Shown: positions 36,101-47,845, numbered from the stretch's first letter. The stretch: 64,000 bases of DNA from Luscinia megarhynchos (GCA_034336665.1 CM067564.1:44948951-45012950); one strand, 5' to 3'. Program-made: numbers and translations. Notes: a model not told the origin generated them from the letters alone.

Positions 36101-36193
36101 TCATCAGGCTGCCTTTCTCTGCCATTTTAAAATAGTTGTCTGAATGACATGAATATCTTCGAAGTAGCTTGAATTCACGTTCAGGCGCTGGCT
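33135..36193. other. Non-coding stretch, no recognisable gene
   Basis: About 3 kb with short unrecognised frames on both strands, such as 33418-33753, 34131-34472 and 35053-35433. There is a possible acceptor near 34501 (CTGTGTTACAG) followed by GTGAGA and GTAAAA sites, but all three frames between them contain stops, so it is not coding. Confidence 0.5.
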
Positions 36194-36472
36194 TTAGAAG
36201 TGAAGTCTTTCATCTGATACACTTAACATTAATTTTGCTTCTTTAATGGGACTCCCTTTACCCAAGTTTACATGATTCAGCTTGCAGTCTGTTGGAGGTG
36301 ATGTTCTCTCCCAGTGGTAAATTTGCCCGAGCATCTCCCAGTATGTGTTGGGAGACACGTAGGTAGCTGTGTGTGTGCCATCCACTTCCACGGGCACACC
36401 AACAATGAGGGGTTTGTTCACTTGTTGCCCAAACAATGCTTGGGAAAAGCTCGTGTCCCGCCTGCCTGTCAC
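36194..36472 (-). other. Coding-like open segment on - strand (low confidence)
   Basis: A - strand frame of about 92 codons contains a balanced, globular-looking stretch (IVGVPVEVDGTHTATYVSP) and reaches a donor-like AACTTGG|GTAAAG whose last exonic base would be 36262. The acceptor side is weak: the best AG lies near 36477, with no good pyrimidine tract. Overlapping frames on + (36314-36520) and - (36258-36506) are open too, which weakens the case. I do not recognise the peptide. Confidence 0.2.
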
Positions 36473-36699
36473 TTCTGTTGTTGTACTTTGCTCTTGGTGA
36501 CATCATTTGGTGGCAGCTAAATGAAGTTTATGAATTGTTGGATGCTCTTTGACCGAGGATGTTGACTTTCTCTGGCAGCCAGGCAGGTTTTTCAGAAAAA
36601 GCTGCTAATCTACCATAATGCAGTAATTCAGTTACAAGCGTTGGTGACAGTGGAGTGGGTCTGTTTTTGTAGATGGGAGATAAATAAAAAGAGAACTGA

Positions 36700-36999
36700 A
36701 AAGCTGGAGAGGGACTTTTGACAAGGGCATGTATTGAAAGGGAGAATGGCTTTAAACTGACAGAGGGCAGGGTTAGATTAGCTATTACAAAGAAATTCTT
36801 TACTGTGAGGCTGGTGAGGCCCTGGCACAGGTTGCCTGGAGAAGCTGTGGCTGCCCCATCCCTGGAAGGATTCCAAGTAAGGTTGGACAGGGCTTGGAGC
36901 AGCCTGGTACAATGGAAGGTGTCCCTGCCCATGTCAGGGGAGTGGAATGAGCTGAGCTTTAAGGTCCCTTCCAACCCAAACCATTCTGTGATTGTCTGA
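36700..36999 (+). mobile_element. CR1 LINE fragment, about 300 bp, + strand
   Basis: This is the most complete + copy here. It starts in 'aagctggagagggacttttg' and 'acaagggcatgtattg', continues with 'gagaatggctttaaactgac', 'gggttagattagctattac', 'gaggctggtgaggccctgg', 'gagaagctgtggctgcccca', 'ggacagggcttggagcagcc' and 'ggaaggtgtccctgcccatg', and ends with 'ttccaacccaaaccattctg' and TGATTGTCTGA. Frames 36718-36999 (+) and 36528-36974 (-) are readings of the element. Confidence 0.96.
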
Positions 37000-37230
37000 A
37001 TTCCTTTGACATTTCTGATTGTGCAGCAGCAGGAGAGAGCTCAGAAATGCCAGAGCTGTTGGCAGTGGGTGCCTCAGAGGTCGGTGCTGGCGTGGGGAGC
37101 TGGGACACCCTGCAGAGAGCATGGCACACACGCTCCGCCACCGAGGGCTCACATCACTTCCACAAGGTGATCCCTGTGGCCTCTCCAGTTTCTCCAGAAA
37201 GCTGTTTGTATACATGTGCTTGTCTGCTGA

Positions 37231-37310
37231 GGAGGAGACAGCAAGGGCAGCGAGGTTAAGGAAATGCTGGTGCTCATTCTCCTTATGCTGAGTGGCCAGG
37301 GAGTTTCCAG
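37231..37310 (+). other. Possible signal-peptide first coding exon (low confidence)
   Basis: After an in-frame stop at 37228-37230, a frame passes through ATG at 37264 and encodes MLVLILLMLSGQGVS, a short hydrophobic leader, then meets TTTCCAG|GTAAGA with the donor at 37311 in phase 2. Secreted and membrane proteins often have a first coding exon of this form. No promoter or partner exon is identified, and leucine-rich 15-mers arise by chance. Confidence 0.15.
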
Positions 37311-37900
37311 GTAAGATGCATCAAATGCAGCCGTGCTGCAGAGGCCAGAGCAACGTCATGAGTTTCAGCTCTACTCATTAATGGCCACGTCCTTGTGACT
37401 GTCCATGGGATCCATCCTCTTCACAGTCAGCTTTTCCATGTGAGGACTCAGCTCTTGGTGCTGTGCTAGAGAAAAGCAGCCTCATCTTCCTCCCAATACT
37501 TCCTTCCCCAACTGTGTCCCTCCAAAAATGTAAATCTGAGGCAATAATGTATGTGACGTTGAAGTGGAGACTTGGTTGTGAAAAATGCAGTCCAGAGCTA
37601 GCAGTGCACTTTGAACATCTTGCCCTTAACTCAACATTATTCCTCCTTCCTCATAAAAAATCCTTTTTATTAGCGTAAGAGAGTATTGCGTGATGAAATC
37701 CACTGTCTGCTCTTTAGATTATTGTGTTTGCTTTCAAATTAATTCCTTTAAGAGGGAAGTGGATCAGCTACTTTCACATTGCCCAAAGTTCTTTGTCTAT
37801 CTCTGTGTTCTGGGCCAGTGCTGCAATTATGTTTGCAAATTTGAGGACAAAAATTCTTGGAACAAAGTCTCTAAGGGGCAACATTCTTACTTATGATTTA

Positions 37901-37923
37901 AATATATATACATATATATATAT
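37901..37923. repeat. TA-rich simple repeat
   Basis: An interrupted run of TA dinucleotides (ATATATATACATATATATATATG). It is a short, likely variable microsatellite. Confidence 0.8.
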
Positions 37924-40900
37924 GTAAAGTTTATGCCACAAAACATTATCTAAAATTTCCCGGTTTTGTGGGTTTTTTGTTTTTTTTTTTCTTTCAGTAG
38001 CTTAAAGCAGCGTTTCAGAATTTGGTATCACTGTAACTCATCTGACAAGGCTGTGACGTTCCTGGCTTCCCTTCTGAGAGGGAAAACATCCCAAATAAGT
38101 CCCTGGAATAAGTCAGATGAATCATGTCATGCAAGTGACAGTTTCTTTGCACTGACTTTAAAGGAGTTCCCTGTGACTAACCCAGATACCAACATCTGTG
38201 CTGCAGGTATTTAAATAGAAGTGAGAATAATCCCACTCACGAAGTATTTTCCTTGCTTTTCAGTTGCTTTCAGTGTCTTGAGTGGTTCATTAGGAGGAAA
38301 ATATAAATCAGAATTCCACAGATTTTCATTTATAGATGATCCACCATTTTTTCCCCCCCACAAAATTTTGCAGTGGGATTTGTAGTTACACTGAGGAATT
38401 TGCCTGTCTGTTGGAGTACTTGTGGTTTTCATTCAAAAGCAGTCAAGATGCCATGGTATATTCCTACTTACAAGAGATTCAGCACCATTCACCACTGGAG
38501 AGAGGGATGGTTAGAAGGACAGAGCTGCATCTAAGGGAGCTGGAAGGATTCAGGTGGGATCATTGCATCATTATGCTTGAAATTGAATTCTCTCAAGGTG
38601 TTTGTCCATTGAAATTAGAGGCCTTGGTGGAATATTTCAGCAGGATGCTACAGCCACATGTTGATGTCTGCAGACTTGCTGGCAGAGCCTGCAGGCATTG
38701 ACAAAGAAATATACTCTGGTGTGTTTTGAGGAGTATTTGCCCAGCTGGAGCATGTAAATACACAAAATAGTGCCAAAGTGATGGATCAGGGAAGAGCAGA
38801 ATTCCCAAGGAGTGTAGAATGGATGGTGCTATGGCAAAGCTTTCTTGTGCTGCCTCAGGAGTGTATTTTGGTGCTTCTGTGAGGGTAATGATGGTGGGGG
38901 CACTTTGAGCACTTCAGCACTAAATCCTACATAAGGAAAACATCTTTTATTTTTTTCTGCAGTTTTGGGGCTGAGCTGTTCTTGTTTGCAAGAAGGAAAA
39001 TGATATTTTTTCTTTCACCTAGACAAGAAGCACTCTCTCCCATTACCCTTGGGGGTCTATCAACAGCGTCTCCCTCCTTCTCCAGCTCAAAATGACAATT
39101 TTTTTTTCCATTGACACCAGTGCCCATTCCAAGGACTGAGTCAGTCCTAGTAGATTGTTAATCCCTGTCTATTGAAGCTGCCCAGGGAGGGAATGTGGGG
39201 TGCAATGCCATGACAAGTACCAGCTCCGAGCGCCCGCGATCGTTGCAGCAGTGCTGAACCGACTTGTTCTTCTTTGAGGGAATGTTACTTGCTTGGTTGG
39301 AATGTTGGTACATGCTTGTGCTAATGCACTTTCTAAGTGGGTTGAGTTAAATTAAGGAACTGGCAGCAGGAGCGAGCCAGAAGCCTTAAGGAAGTGGTGC
39401 TGCCAGGCTCTGGCATCCCTGCCAAGGCCAGTACACTGGAGCACATCTAGGTACACTCCAAAACGTGTCCTGCACAGGAGGTGACTTGTTCATGGGGCTG
39501 TGACTCAGTGTCATGGGCTGCTGTGTGTTTGCTTATCTGTTGAGGACATCTGTGGGGCTTGACACTTCTGGAAAAGTCACATGGGCTGCTGTGAGTTGGC
39601 TGCACTTTCCCCTGTTTTTCAGTGGTGCCCTGCATGTCTCTCTCCCATCAATCCGTGCCAGTGATGTGTTGGAGAGGCTGTGGATGGTTTTTGGTCTGTT
39701 GAGCTCTCAGGGATGTGCAGAGAGCAGAGCATTGCTCAGCTCACGGTGGAACATCACATTGTGCATCCAAAAGCTCAACTCTCACCCTCCTTTGCCATTT
39801 TCCTCTTTGTCTCAGCTCCCTCTGGCATTCAGATACTGTCCCAGGACATGAAAAGATTTACCAGGGCCACAGCACTTCCAGCTGGAGCTCAGCTCTCCAC
39901 AGCAGTCCCTCCCTCAGCTCGCTGGCAGGCACTGCCTTCCCATGCTGGCACATTTTTCCATGCCATTGTCTCCCTGTCCCGGTTCTTTGCCTCCTGAGAT
40001 ATCATTTTACCTGTACTTTTCCATCCCAGGAGAGGAGAAGCATGGTGTGATGCCGAGCAGAGACTTGTGATCTCAATGAGATGCCAAGAGTTTCAAACGT
40101 GCCATCTAGTGGTCTGAGCTTGGAGCACTCAAAAAAAAGGAAATCCCCCCAAAAATCCACCCTCCTCCAAATGCTCGTTATTTCTGAAGTGTTCCCGTGT
40201 TTGGGGCAGAAAATGAGTATTTATGGTCCCTGCTACCCTGTTGGGGTTTCTGAGTGTTGAGGAACTGAGCTGTTCAAGGATTTCTTAATCAGAAGAAGGA
40301 ACAGGGAGTTTTTTTAGTCTGTTATTTAAAGCATATGCTAAGAGATCTGTATACCTTCATACCAAGAAAACACAGTCCATGCTGCTTCCCATTGGAGGAG
40401 CTGAGTCAATTTTGCAAACAAAATAAATCTTAAATTAAAATGCCTTTTTTTGGGGAGAAGGGAGCAGCAGTAATGTGCTTGTCTGTATCCATGCAACAAT
40501 TCATTATCAGTGCCCTGTGTTTGTGGATCAGTACTAGGACATATTCCACCCCAGCTCATAACCTGAAGTACTTCCAGCTTCCTCCCTGCTAAAGAGGAGA
40601 GCACCAAAATTGCAAGAGGCTTGAAAACAAACCAAACAAAAAAGTTTCTAAAATCCCACATTCATCACCAAGATAAGAATAGGCTTACAATGAGGAGTGT
40701 TAAAGAGGCATGAGGTTTGTACCACAATTTTGGCATGTTCATGCAGTGAATTATAGCCTGAATTAAATCTGTCTTGGGTGTTTGTCTTTGCTGTTATCTT
40801 CAGTTCAGGCTCTGGCACAGAATTAAAGTTGCTCAGGTTGATGTTTATGTGTGCTTGCTGTTCCCAGGATTTTTACCTAGAGGTCATCGTGTCCTTTTCT

Positions 40901-41030
40901 CTCATTACCAAGAAACTTGCTTGCTGTTTGCATTGGATTATGTGATCCATCTGTTGTAGCTACCAGAGTAAGTCAGGAGAGCAATTCCATCCTGCCTCGC
41001 CTGCCCCTCACGTCATCCTTTCCATGCCAG

Positions 41031-41236
41031 GGTCAGAATTCAGCCACTCCTGTCAGCTTCTACAGCTCCAGAATGTATTTGTGAACATGGCTTGTGTGCA
41101 GGCCCATGAAATGAAATCTGAAAAACTGCCAGACCTGGAACTGCAGGCATATAATAATACAGCAGTCACCTGTAGAATGAATCAAGAAGAGTTAAGCATC
41201 TCCAAATTGCTAGCAAGTGAAGTGGGAAGAAAAAAG
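41031..41236 (+). other. Possible 206-nt coding exon (low confidence)
   Basis: A strong acceptor (pyrimidine-rich from about 40990, ending CCATGCCAG at 41030) precedes a frame that stays open for 68 codons to AAAAAG|GTATGG (donor at 41237). The reading frame needs one base from upstream and ends in phase 0. The predicted peptide is hydrophilic, with SEKLPDLELQAYNNTAVT and NQEELSISKLLASEVGRKK as examples, and looks like soluble coiled protein. I recognise no family and find no adjoining exon of matching phase. Confidence 0.22.
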
Positions 41237-44200
41237 GTATGGTGGTATTAAATGGTGTCCTGACTTGGGGTCTGCTTAAAAAGGTTGGATAAAGCACAGA
41301 AGAAAGACAATTAAGAAAATAAATAAAAATGTAGACTTCCAAATGTCCTGAGAAGTCCTTTTCTCTGTAGGGTAAGGGTAAAGCTGTGCTTGCATATCGT
41401 CCCGTTTTGAATCTTTTATGTGGTTTGGGAGCAGTGGCGTGTTTCAGAGGGAGGGGTGAGAGGTGTCTACTCTGCTCATAAATGTGTAGTATCAAAATTA
41501 CAGCACAGTGCCAGGCTGTGGGCATAGGAGGAGAAAACAGAATTCGGGTCTCCCACTTCCCAGGGAAGAGACTTTGCAATGGGAGGATGCAGAAGGGTGA
41601 GTAGCAACTCTTTCCCAAAGAAAATGTTAGTGTTGTGCTTCATGCTGAACCTCTGTGCTGGGTTGTGAACCCCTCTGGAAAAGTTGTGCCAAGGTATCTG
41701 CAAGGTCAGTCCTGTAATAATTTAATCTTAAGCATGAGGAGGTTTAGTTTTGATCTGGTTTAGTCCTTGAGCTGCCTCTGCGTGATAACACAAAATGGGA
41801 CGTGGCCGCAGGGAAAAGCCTTGGTGCTGTCAATGAAGTGCTGTGCAGAGTGCATGTGCTAATCCAATGGAGACTGAGTTATTTATTTTTGTGGATGTAG
41901 ACGCCTAAATAACACTGGAGTGGGTGTTCCTGTCTCCCTGGCTGTGTCTGTGCTGCCTGTAGCACTCGGGGAGCTGTGCTGTCCTCCCAGCCCATGTAAG
42001 GCATAGAGTGTTCTGCCCAAGCAGATTCTCTGCAGCAGCACAGCATGGAGACCACCAAAAGATGTTAATCACAACCTGTCATTTCTGTCAAGTGGGCTTT
42101 TTTTGTTGGTTTGCTGGGTTTAGGTGGCACGTTTCATTTTAAAGCTTCTGATGCTTATTACCAATTTAGTAGTTTTATTATGATTTCAAGAGCTTGAGTT
42201 TTACGACCTGATTTTTGGTCCTGATGACAGTTTGAATTTGGAGTGATTTGACTCCCTGGTGATATTGGGAAATGTAGATTCTGCTGGAGCAGTACCAGAA
42301 GCCTGGGAACCAAACCTGGGATGGCCTGACCTGTGCTGCATCCTCAAGGGTTTTTTGGAGTGAGCCATCCCTAAAAGCACACTGGGCTGTGCTCCCTCCT
42401 AACAGGCCACAGGGATAATCTAACACATTTGTGCTGCAGCCCACAGTCCAGAAAGCTGTGTTATTTATTAGTCAGAGTGGATGTACCTGGCAGGAAATAT
42501 TTGTTTGTACTAGTGGGAAGCAGCATTTGACTTTATGATGGCAATGCAGGTCTTTTATTAGTAAAACTTAATGTGTAACAGAATAATTCCGTTGCACCTA
42601 CTACTATGCTGGCATGATTTTGTAGAAAATAAGTTTCTGTTTCCTTGAAGGCCTTATATAAGGCTTAAAACTGGGAATGAATCCAGCGTGTTCGATCACA
42701 ATAAAGGAGCTGCTTCAGAACAGGCTCTTCTTTGGGAATAGCCGTAAACACATTTATATTTAGGCACTGCTATTATACACAAAACTTGCTGAAGAAACGT
42801 TCCCTGAGATCCCGTGGTTTTACTGTGTGCCATGGGGGCTCTGCTCAGGCTAAACCTGTTGTAGGAATTTGGGGGAAGGTTTAAAACATAAGATCATCTC
42901 TCAAATCCGTGGCTGCTGGCAGGGCTGGGTGTTGAATGGCTCTTTACTGTAAAAAAAGCATTTGATAAAAAGGCTCAGAAACTTCGGCTGGCGTCCTACA
43001 TATGCAAATGCAGGTGCTGTCCATGTTATATTTGGATTTCAGGGTTTTTCAGATCCATTTCAAGGCGATGGGTAGCAGCTTTATGTGGTTTGATGGCTTG
43101 CTTTCATCACCCTTTCTCAATTATTATACATGAGATCCACCAGCCCCCTCGAAGCCACAGTGCCTGCAGCTGAGCATCAGCACGCTTGGGAACAATAAGG
43201 GGCTGGCATTTGGGAGTTTCTTTCCCTTCTAATTGGGCAGGACCCAAAATTACTCCCTTGCACAGCTTACCCATCAGGCTCCAGTCTTCAACAGGTACAG
43301 TTCCATCTGAGCAGCATAAGGATGTGAGATTTGGGGAGATTTGTGACCTGTTTACATTCAGCATCGTTGGTTCTGTGCTCCGGTAGAGTTTTGGAGAGGG
43401 ACAGGACAAAACATGGGAAGACTTCTGCCTTTGTGGATTGATTTTTAAGGATAATTTGCCATTTTCTTCTTCGCCTCGTTCCTAATGAGCTGAATTGTTA
43501 AAATATGTTAATGTAAGGAGACACACGAGGAAGGGTGAAGCAATATACTGACACGTTGGATAATTAGATCATCTCCTGCGCAGGAAAAAAGTCAAGTACG
43601 AAACAGGAACAAGAGATGCTTCCCTCCCCCCTGTAGAGGCACCAGGTCTGGCTCTTTCTGCATGCAGAAGCAGGTTAGACAATTAGATCTTTAGTATTAA
43701 TTAATTTTTGTGGAATTCCTGAAGATTCAAAGCAGTGTTTGTAGTAACTGTCTCGTATTTGTCAGTTGCTTTTTTCGGGGGGGAGAAGTTGGGAGCCTTG
43801 TTTCAGAGGGCTGAATTTGTGTGCTGCGTAATGTGTGATGAAACAAAAAATGTCTGTTGCTGGGACTGAATTTGTGAATGTTGTAAGTGGTTAATCAGGT
43901 CTTCTCAGGAAAATACTTGTGAATTTTGTCCTGAATAAGCATTAGATCAAGGGGATTTTGTAAATAGGCGTGGGACATTGTGGCTGCCTTTCTGCTAGTA
44001 TTTGGTGTTTTGGCAAAGCTGTGCTTCGTATTTCTATTAAGACTTATTTCTCTGAAATAATAATTTATTCATATTCACTAAGATCCCAGCCCAGTTTGAA
44101 CTGATGCCTGCAGGGAGGGCTGTGACAGTACTCCACCTTTACTCACAGGAGTAAGCCCTTCTCCATGGGTTAAGTTACTTGTTTGATAAACATAACACTT

Positions 44201-44610
44201 TGCTTTTGTTCTCTTAATCACTTCCTTCGAAGAGTTAACTTCCTAAGCAGCCACAGATTAGTTCTCTCAGTTGTTTTAATTATTTTTCTTGTCACGCACA
44301 GTGAAGGTCTCGTGTTTGTGAAATGTCTTCTTTTATTTTTGTCCCCCCTTCCATGGCAGCCTCAGTGATGCTGGCACTGAGAACCCAGCTGAAACGCGCT
44401 CTCCCTGCACTCCTGCCATTCATTTTCATCTTTATTTTAAACCAGATTTCACTTTTTTTGAATGGGAGTGCTGCAGGACGTAACACTTTCCTTTCAGGGT
44501 GATCCTAGTGCTCCAGAATGTTGCATTCCCGTAAGGGGCACGCCAGAGGCTGTGTAGCAGAGGCTTCCACGTGCTCGCTGCTGAGTAATTTCCTTTTGTA
44601 TTGCTGACAG
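41237..44610. other. Non-coding stretch with conserved-looking patches
   Basis: Patches at 41700-41900, 42600-43080 and 43440-43960 are information-rich, contain homeodomain-like ATTA/TAAT motifs and retain scattered CpGs, resembling conserved non-coding elements. A perfect 14-bp palindrome (GCCTTATATAAGGC) lies at 42651-42664. Frames at 41166-41703 (-) and 43107-43409 (-) are unrecognised. No repeat family seen. Confidence 0.35.
42651..42664. promoter_or_regulatory. Perfect palindrome with central TATATA
   Basis: GCCTTATATAAGGC is its own reverse complement. It resembles a CArG or TATA-type site but is two bases too long for the SRF consensus CC(A/T)6GG. Function is unknown. Confidence 0.25.
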
Positions 44611-45965
44611 GTGACTCAAAGCAGGAGGGAGCAGATGGCCACGTCGTTAGCTGGTGGCCACAGCCTTCCCAGATGAGTTTTGGAATTCCCATCAAAGTCG
44701 GGATTAGGCTCAGGATATGCCGGTGGCACAGAGCACCCCAGGGGAGCGTGGAAGAAGAGGAAACCATTCATAGCGACTCATCTCGTGGTTGGGTGAGTCA
44801 GGGGTCTGCTGTTGGTGGTCACAAAGGCACGTGGCTGACGACATGGCCTTTGTGCGCTCTGCAGGATGCAGACTGTCTCCAGAAATTAATTCTCCCCGCT
44901 TGATTTGTCCAGTGAGTTATTTCCAGAAAGGAGTTACTGTATTTTCTGGAATAACTGTTGTGAAATTCTTTCTCCTTTTTTTTTTTTTTTTTTAATACAG
45001 TGGGCAAGTTTTCAGCTGGTGATTTATCAACAAAGTATTTTACAGGATCATAGTTAAAGGCTCATTTAAAAAAAAAATTACACCCTGTGCAATAGGGAAA
45101 GTAAAAGCATCTCTGTTTCCAAGTGATGAAGGAATAACCGAAAGAGCCGATTCTTGGAATAGTAGCTCCATTGGCACTCGTTGGTGATTTCCTGTGCATT
45201 TGCTTCTCTGTGATGTGAGTAGGTGGTACTAAAGGGTTATTACGAAACCAATTTTCAACCAGACGTTTTGAGTCATGGATGGGGAAGAGGGATAGCAGCT
45301 CCGGAGCTTTCTCTTTGTTCAGGCTCTGCTCCTGGAACACACACCCGGGATATTCTGTGCCTGCCTGAACCAGGCACGCCAGGGGACAGGTGTGGGGTGC
45401 TCTCCTTTGTGCCCCCATCCCAGGCACGGGAGAGGGGCTGTGAGGCAGCACAGCCCGTGCAGGTGCACACGGAGCAGTTTGCCCGGCTGCCTTTCCAATT
45501 GTAAGTAAGTATTTTCTCATGGCTTTTCCCAGACGTGGGAGACAAAATGGAGTTGCGTCAGGACGGATGCCTGTGCCAAAAAGAGGTGGTGGTTTGGAGT
45601 GGTTTGGTTCTGTTCTGGAAGCAGATGGGCTGCCACTGGCAGGAGACAGTTGGCTTCTCCATCAGGGGAAAAAAAAAGGCAAGAAGAGAAGGGGTGTTTA
45701 AGGGAATTGGTCTGGCTCCTAAACCGAAGGAATTGTTGACCCACTGACTCAGTTCTGAAGCATTAGGGAAGCAGTCTTCCTGTGGTTTCTTTTGTTGGTG
45801 GCAGATTCAGAGCCCGGCTGGGAGCGTTCGGGTGTGAGCAGCAGAGGAGAGGCAGTTCTGGTACCTGCTGCTGTGGGATTTTCTTGGTGCCAGGGAGGAG
45901 CTGAGGTGCTGACGGCTGAGCAACACCTGAACTGTATTTCTGATGCTGCTCCTGATAGTGCATTG
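44611..45965 (+). other. Cluster of three exon-like segments (low confidence)
   Basis: Three + segments look like exons. 44611-44792 (acceptor GCTGACAG, donor GTGAGT) is open with a frame needing one upstream base and ending in phase 0. 45223-45500 follows TAG, starts in phase 0, is open for 92 codons and meets GTAAGTAAGT. 45805-45965 has a very good acceptor (TTTCTTTTGTTGGTGGCAG) and GTAAGT donor and encodes stretches such as EVLTAEQHLNCISDAAPDS. The first two are phase-compatible; the third is not with the second. A - strand frame of 152 codons (45062-45520) covers the same DNA. CpG content is raised. No family is recognised. Confidence 0.22.
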
Positions 45966-47814
45966 GTAAGTTTATGTGCTTGTTTTCAGTGCTGAGATGG
46001 TATCTTGCTAAATGTGATTGAGAGAAAGCCCTTCAGCAGCTCTTTGAAGAGGTGCCTGCTTTTGTTTTTTCCTTCCCCACTGGAGCTTTTGCAGAAAGCA
46101 CTGGCTGTCCTGCCACAGGTTAGGAGTCTGAATGAGAGGGAAACTTTTTGATCAGGATGACAGAAACAATTTGGAACTGCTTTTCCCTCCCACCTTTCAC
46201 CTACAAACTTCTACTGACATTGATACTGAGCAAAGGGGATGGTCCAGAGCTCCAGCTTTGGGATCACATCATCCCAGAGTCATGGCTAAGCTGTAATTTC
46301 TCTGTTACACTGAATGAACAGGGCTCTGGTCTTCTAGAATAAAATCAGATGTTCATCCCTGGAATTAAATCTAATGATACTTTCCCTAAAATATGCCTAG
46401 AATAGAAACAATGTTATTTTTAAGTGGCTCTATAAAATGCCAAGAAAAAAGATATCAATTAGTGGTTTCTCAAAAAAACCAACATCCCAAATCATGAACA
46501 TACTATTGGCTGCAAGGAATCACGTTGGCTGGCAGAGCTGGGTCTGGAAGTTGTGCTCCCTGAATCTGCTGTGGACTCTGTCACTGTATTTGGGAGGAAT
46601 TCTCTGGAGGGGGGAGCTTCTTGGGCAAGTAGTTTATTTTTAGTTGTCGATGAAATGAGGGCAGTGATATTTAACTTTCCTTTGGTGCTTTACCAGCACT
46701 GTGACTGTGCTTTCCCTTTAGAGAGGATGCTGATATGGGATACTGTAGCTCTTGGATTTCCAGAGCGTTGTTTGGAATGCTGAGATTATTAGAAAATGGG
46801 TAAAGCAGAACAGTGATTATTGAATTTGTCTTGCTCTGTGACGTGTCTTCTCCAAACAACAGCTGTAGGAATTGCAGGCTCTCCACGAAGGGAGGGATCC
46901 ACTGCTGCTGTTATTTCCCTGGATGGTGACACCAGGGCACCTTGCCTTCCCAAACTCACTTGTGTTGGCACTCACAGAGAGCACTCAGGGATATTTTTTC
47001 CCGTTTTTCCAAAACAGTCGCAGAGGAGGCTCTCCACACACCACACATCCCTGCAGAACAGCAAATAAACCCAGTGGTTTAATGAAAAAAAAAAAGAAAA
47101 AGGAAGGTTCAGCATTGTATTGGGTTTCCTTTCCCTTCCTTAAGTGCTTCCTTTGGATCTTGGGAGAAGAGCTCACGAGAGGGGAGCAGTTGTACCAAAA
47201 GGCGTGGGAGGCCGGGTCAGGGAAGAGTCACTTGGTTGTTATGTGGGTGTGAAAAGCCTATGAAAAGGAAAGGGTGGAGGAAAATATTTTACTTGAATTA
47301 AACAAATAAAGGAGAACATTATATGAATTAGATATTCACAGATAGATTTTTTGCCAAGTATTTTTGTGAATTAACTGCGTATCTCCCGAAAATCATTTAT
47401 TTAACCGTAACCTTATCAGAATGTTCTCAGAAGGAATTTTTTTTTCCCAAAAGAAAAAAAAATCATTGTTTTCTTATCACTTCAGATGAAAAGAAAGGAA
47501 GTTGCAGATTTTTATTGCCGCTAAATTGTTAACTGTTAATCCTGTATTGAAGCAGCGGATCAAATTTCCTCAGGATCACAGTGGAACAGTTCCATTTACT
47601 GAAAAGTCCCAAGCAGGCCCTGGTTGAGGAGAAGCTGTCTTAGATCTTGAGTTCGTTGCTGAGTATCCACCTGTGGGACAGGGAAGGTGCTGATCTTGAA
47701 AATCACCTGTTTTGGAAAATGGGATTTTACCATTGGTGCAGTGCACAAGGATGGTTTGCACCCAAAATATTGAATAAAACCTTATTTTGATACCTGATTT
47801 TTTTTTCCATGTAG
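45966..47814. other. Non-coding stretch, no recognisable gene
   Basis: Short overlapping frames on both strands. Near 47064 an AATAAA lies 16 bp before an A-run (47085-47095). From 47290 to 47560 the sequence looks like conserved AT-rich non-coding DNA with TTAACCGTAACC-type motifs. No known repeat. Confidence 0.45.
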
Positions 47815-47845
47815 TCATAGAATCATAGAATATGCTGAGTTGGTC
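47815..47845 (-). mobile_element. Very short CR1 remnant, - strand
   Basis: The sequence 'tcatagaatcatagaatatg' followed by CTGAGTTGG is the antisense of the extreme 3' end of a CR1 subfamily, including two octamers (CATAGAAT). The similarity stops after about 30 bp, so this is an extreme 5' truncation. Confidence 0.8.

Larger units (their letters stand above)
37000..41030. other. Non-coding stretch, no confirmed gene
   Basis: Contains a moderately CpG-bearing segment at 37076-37146, a signal-peptide-like small frame at 37231-37310, a TA-repeat at 37901-37923, and a small CpG cluster at 39226-39261. Many overlapping short frames (for example 39513-39851, 39680-39997 and 39715-40050 in three + frames) show low stop density. 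No recognisable repeat family. Confidence 0.45.

Noticed and set aside
36528..36974. 148-codon - frame
   Set aside because: Most of it is the reverse strand of the CR1 copy at 36700-36999.
42651..42664. CCTTATATAAGG as an SRF CArG box
   Set aside because: The core has eight A/T bases between CC and GG; the consensus is six. It is kept only as a palindrome.
44976..45000. Long T-run followed by AATACAG as a splice acceptor
   Set aside because: The acceptor looks good, but I see no donor within a normal exon length and stops occur early in all frames.
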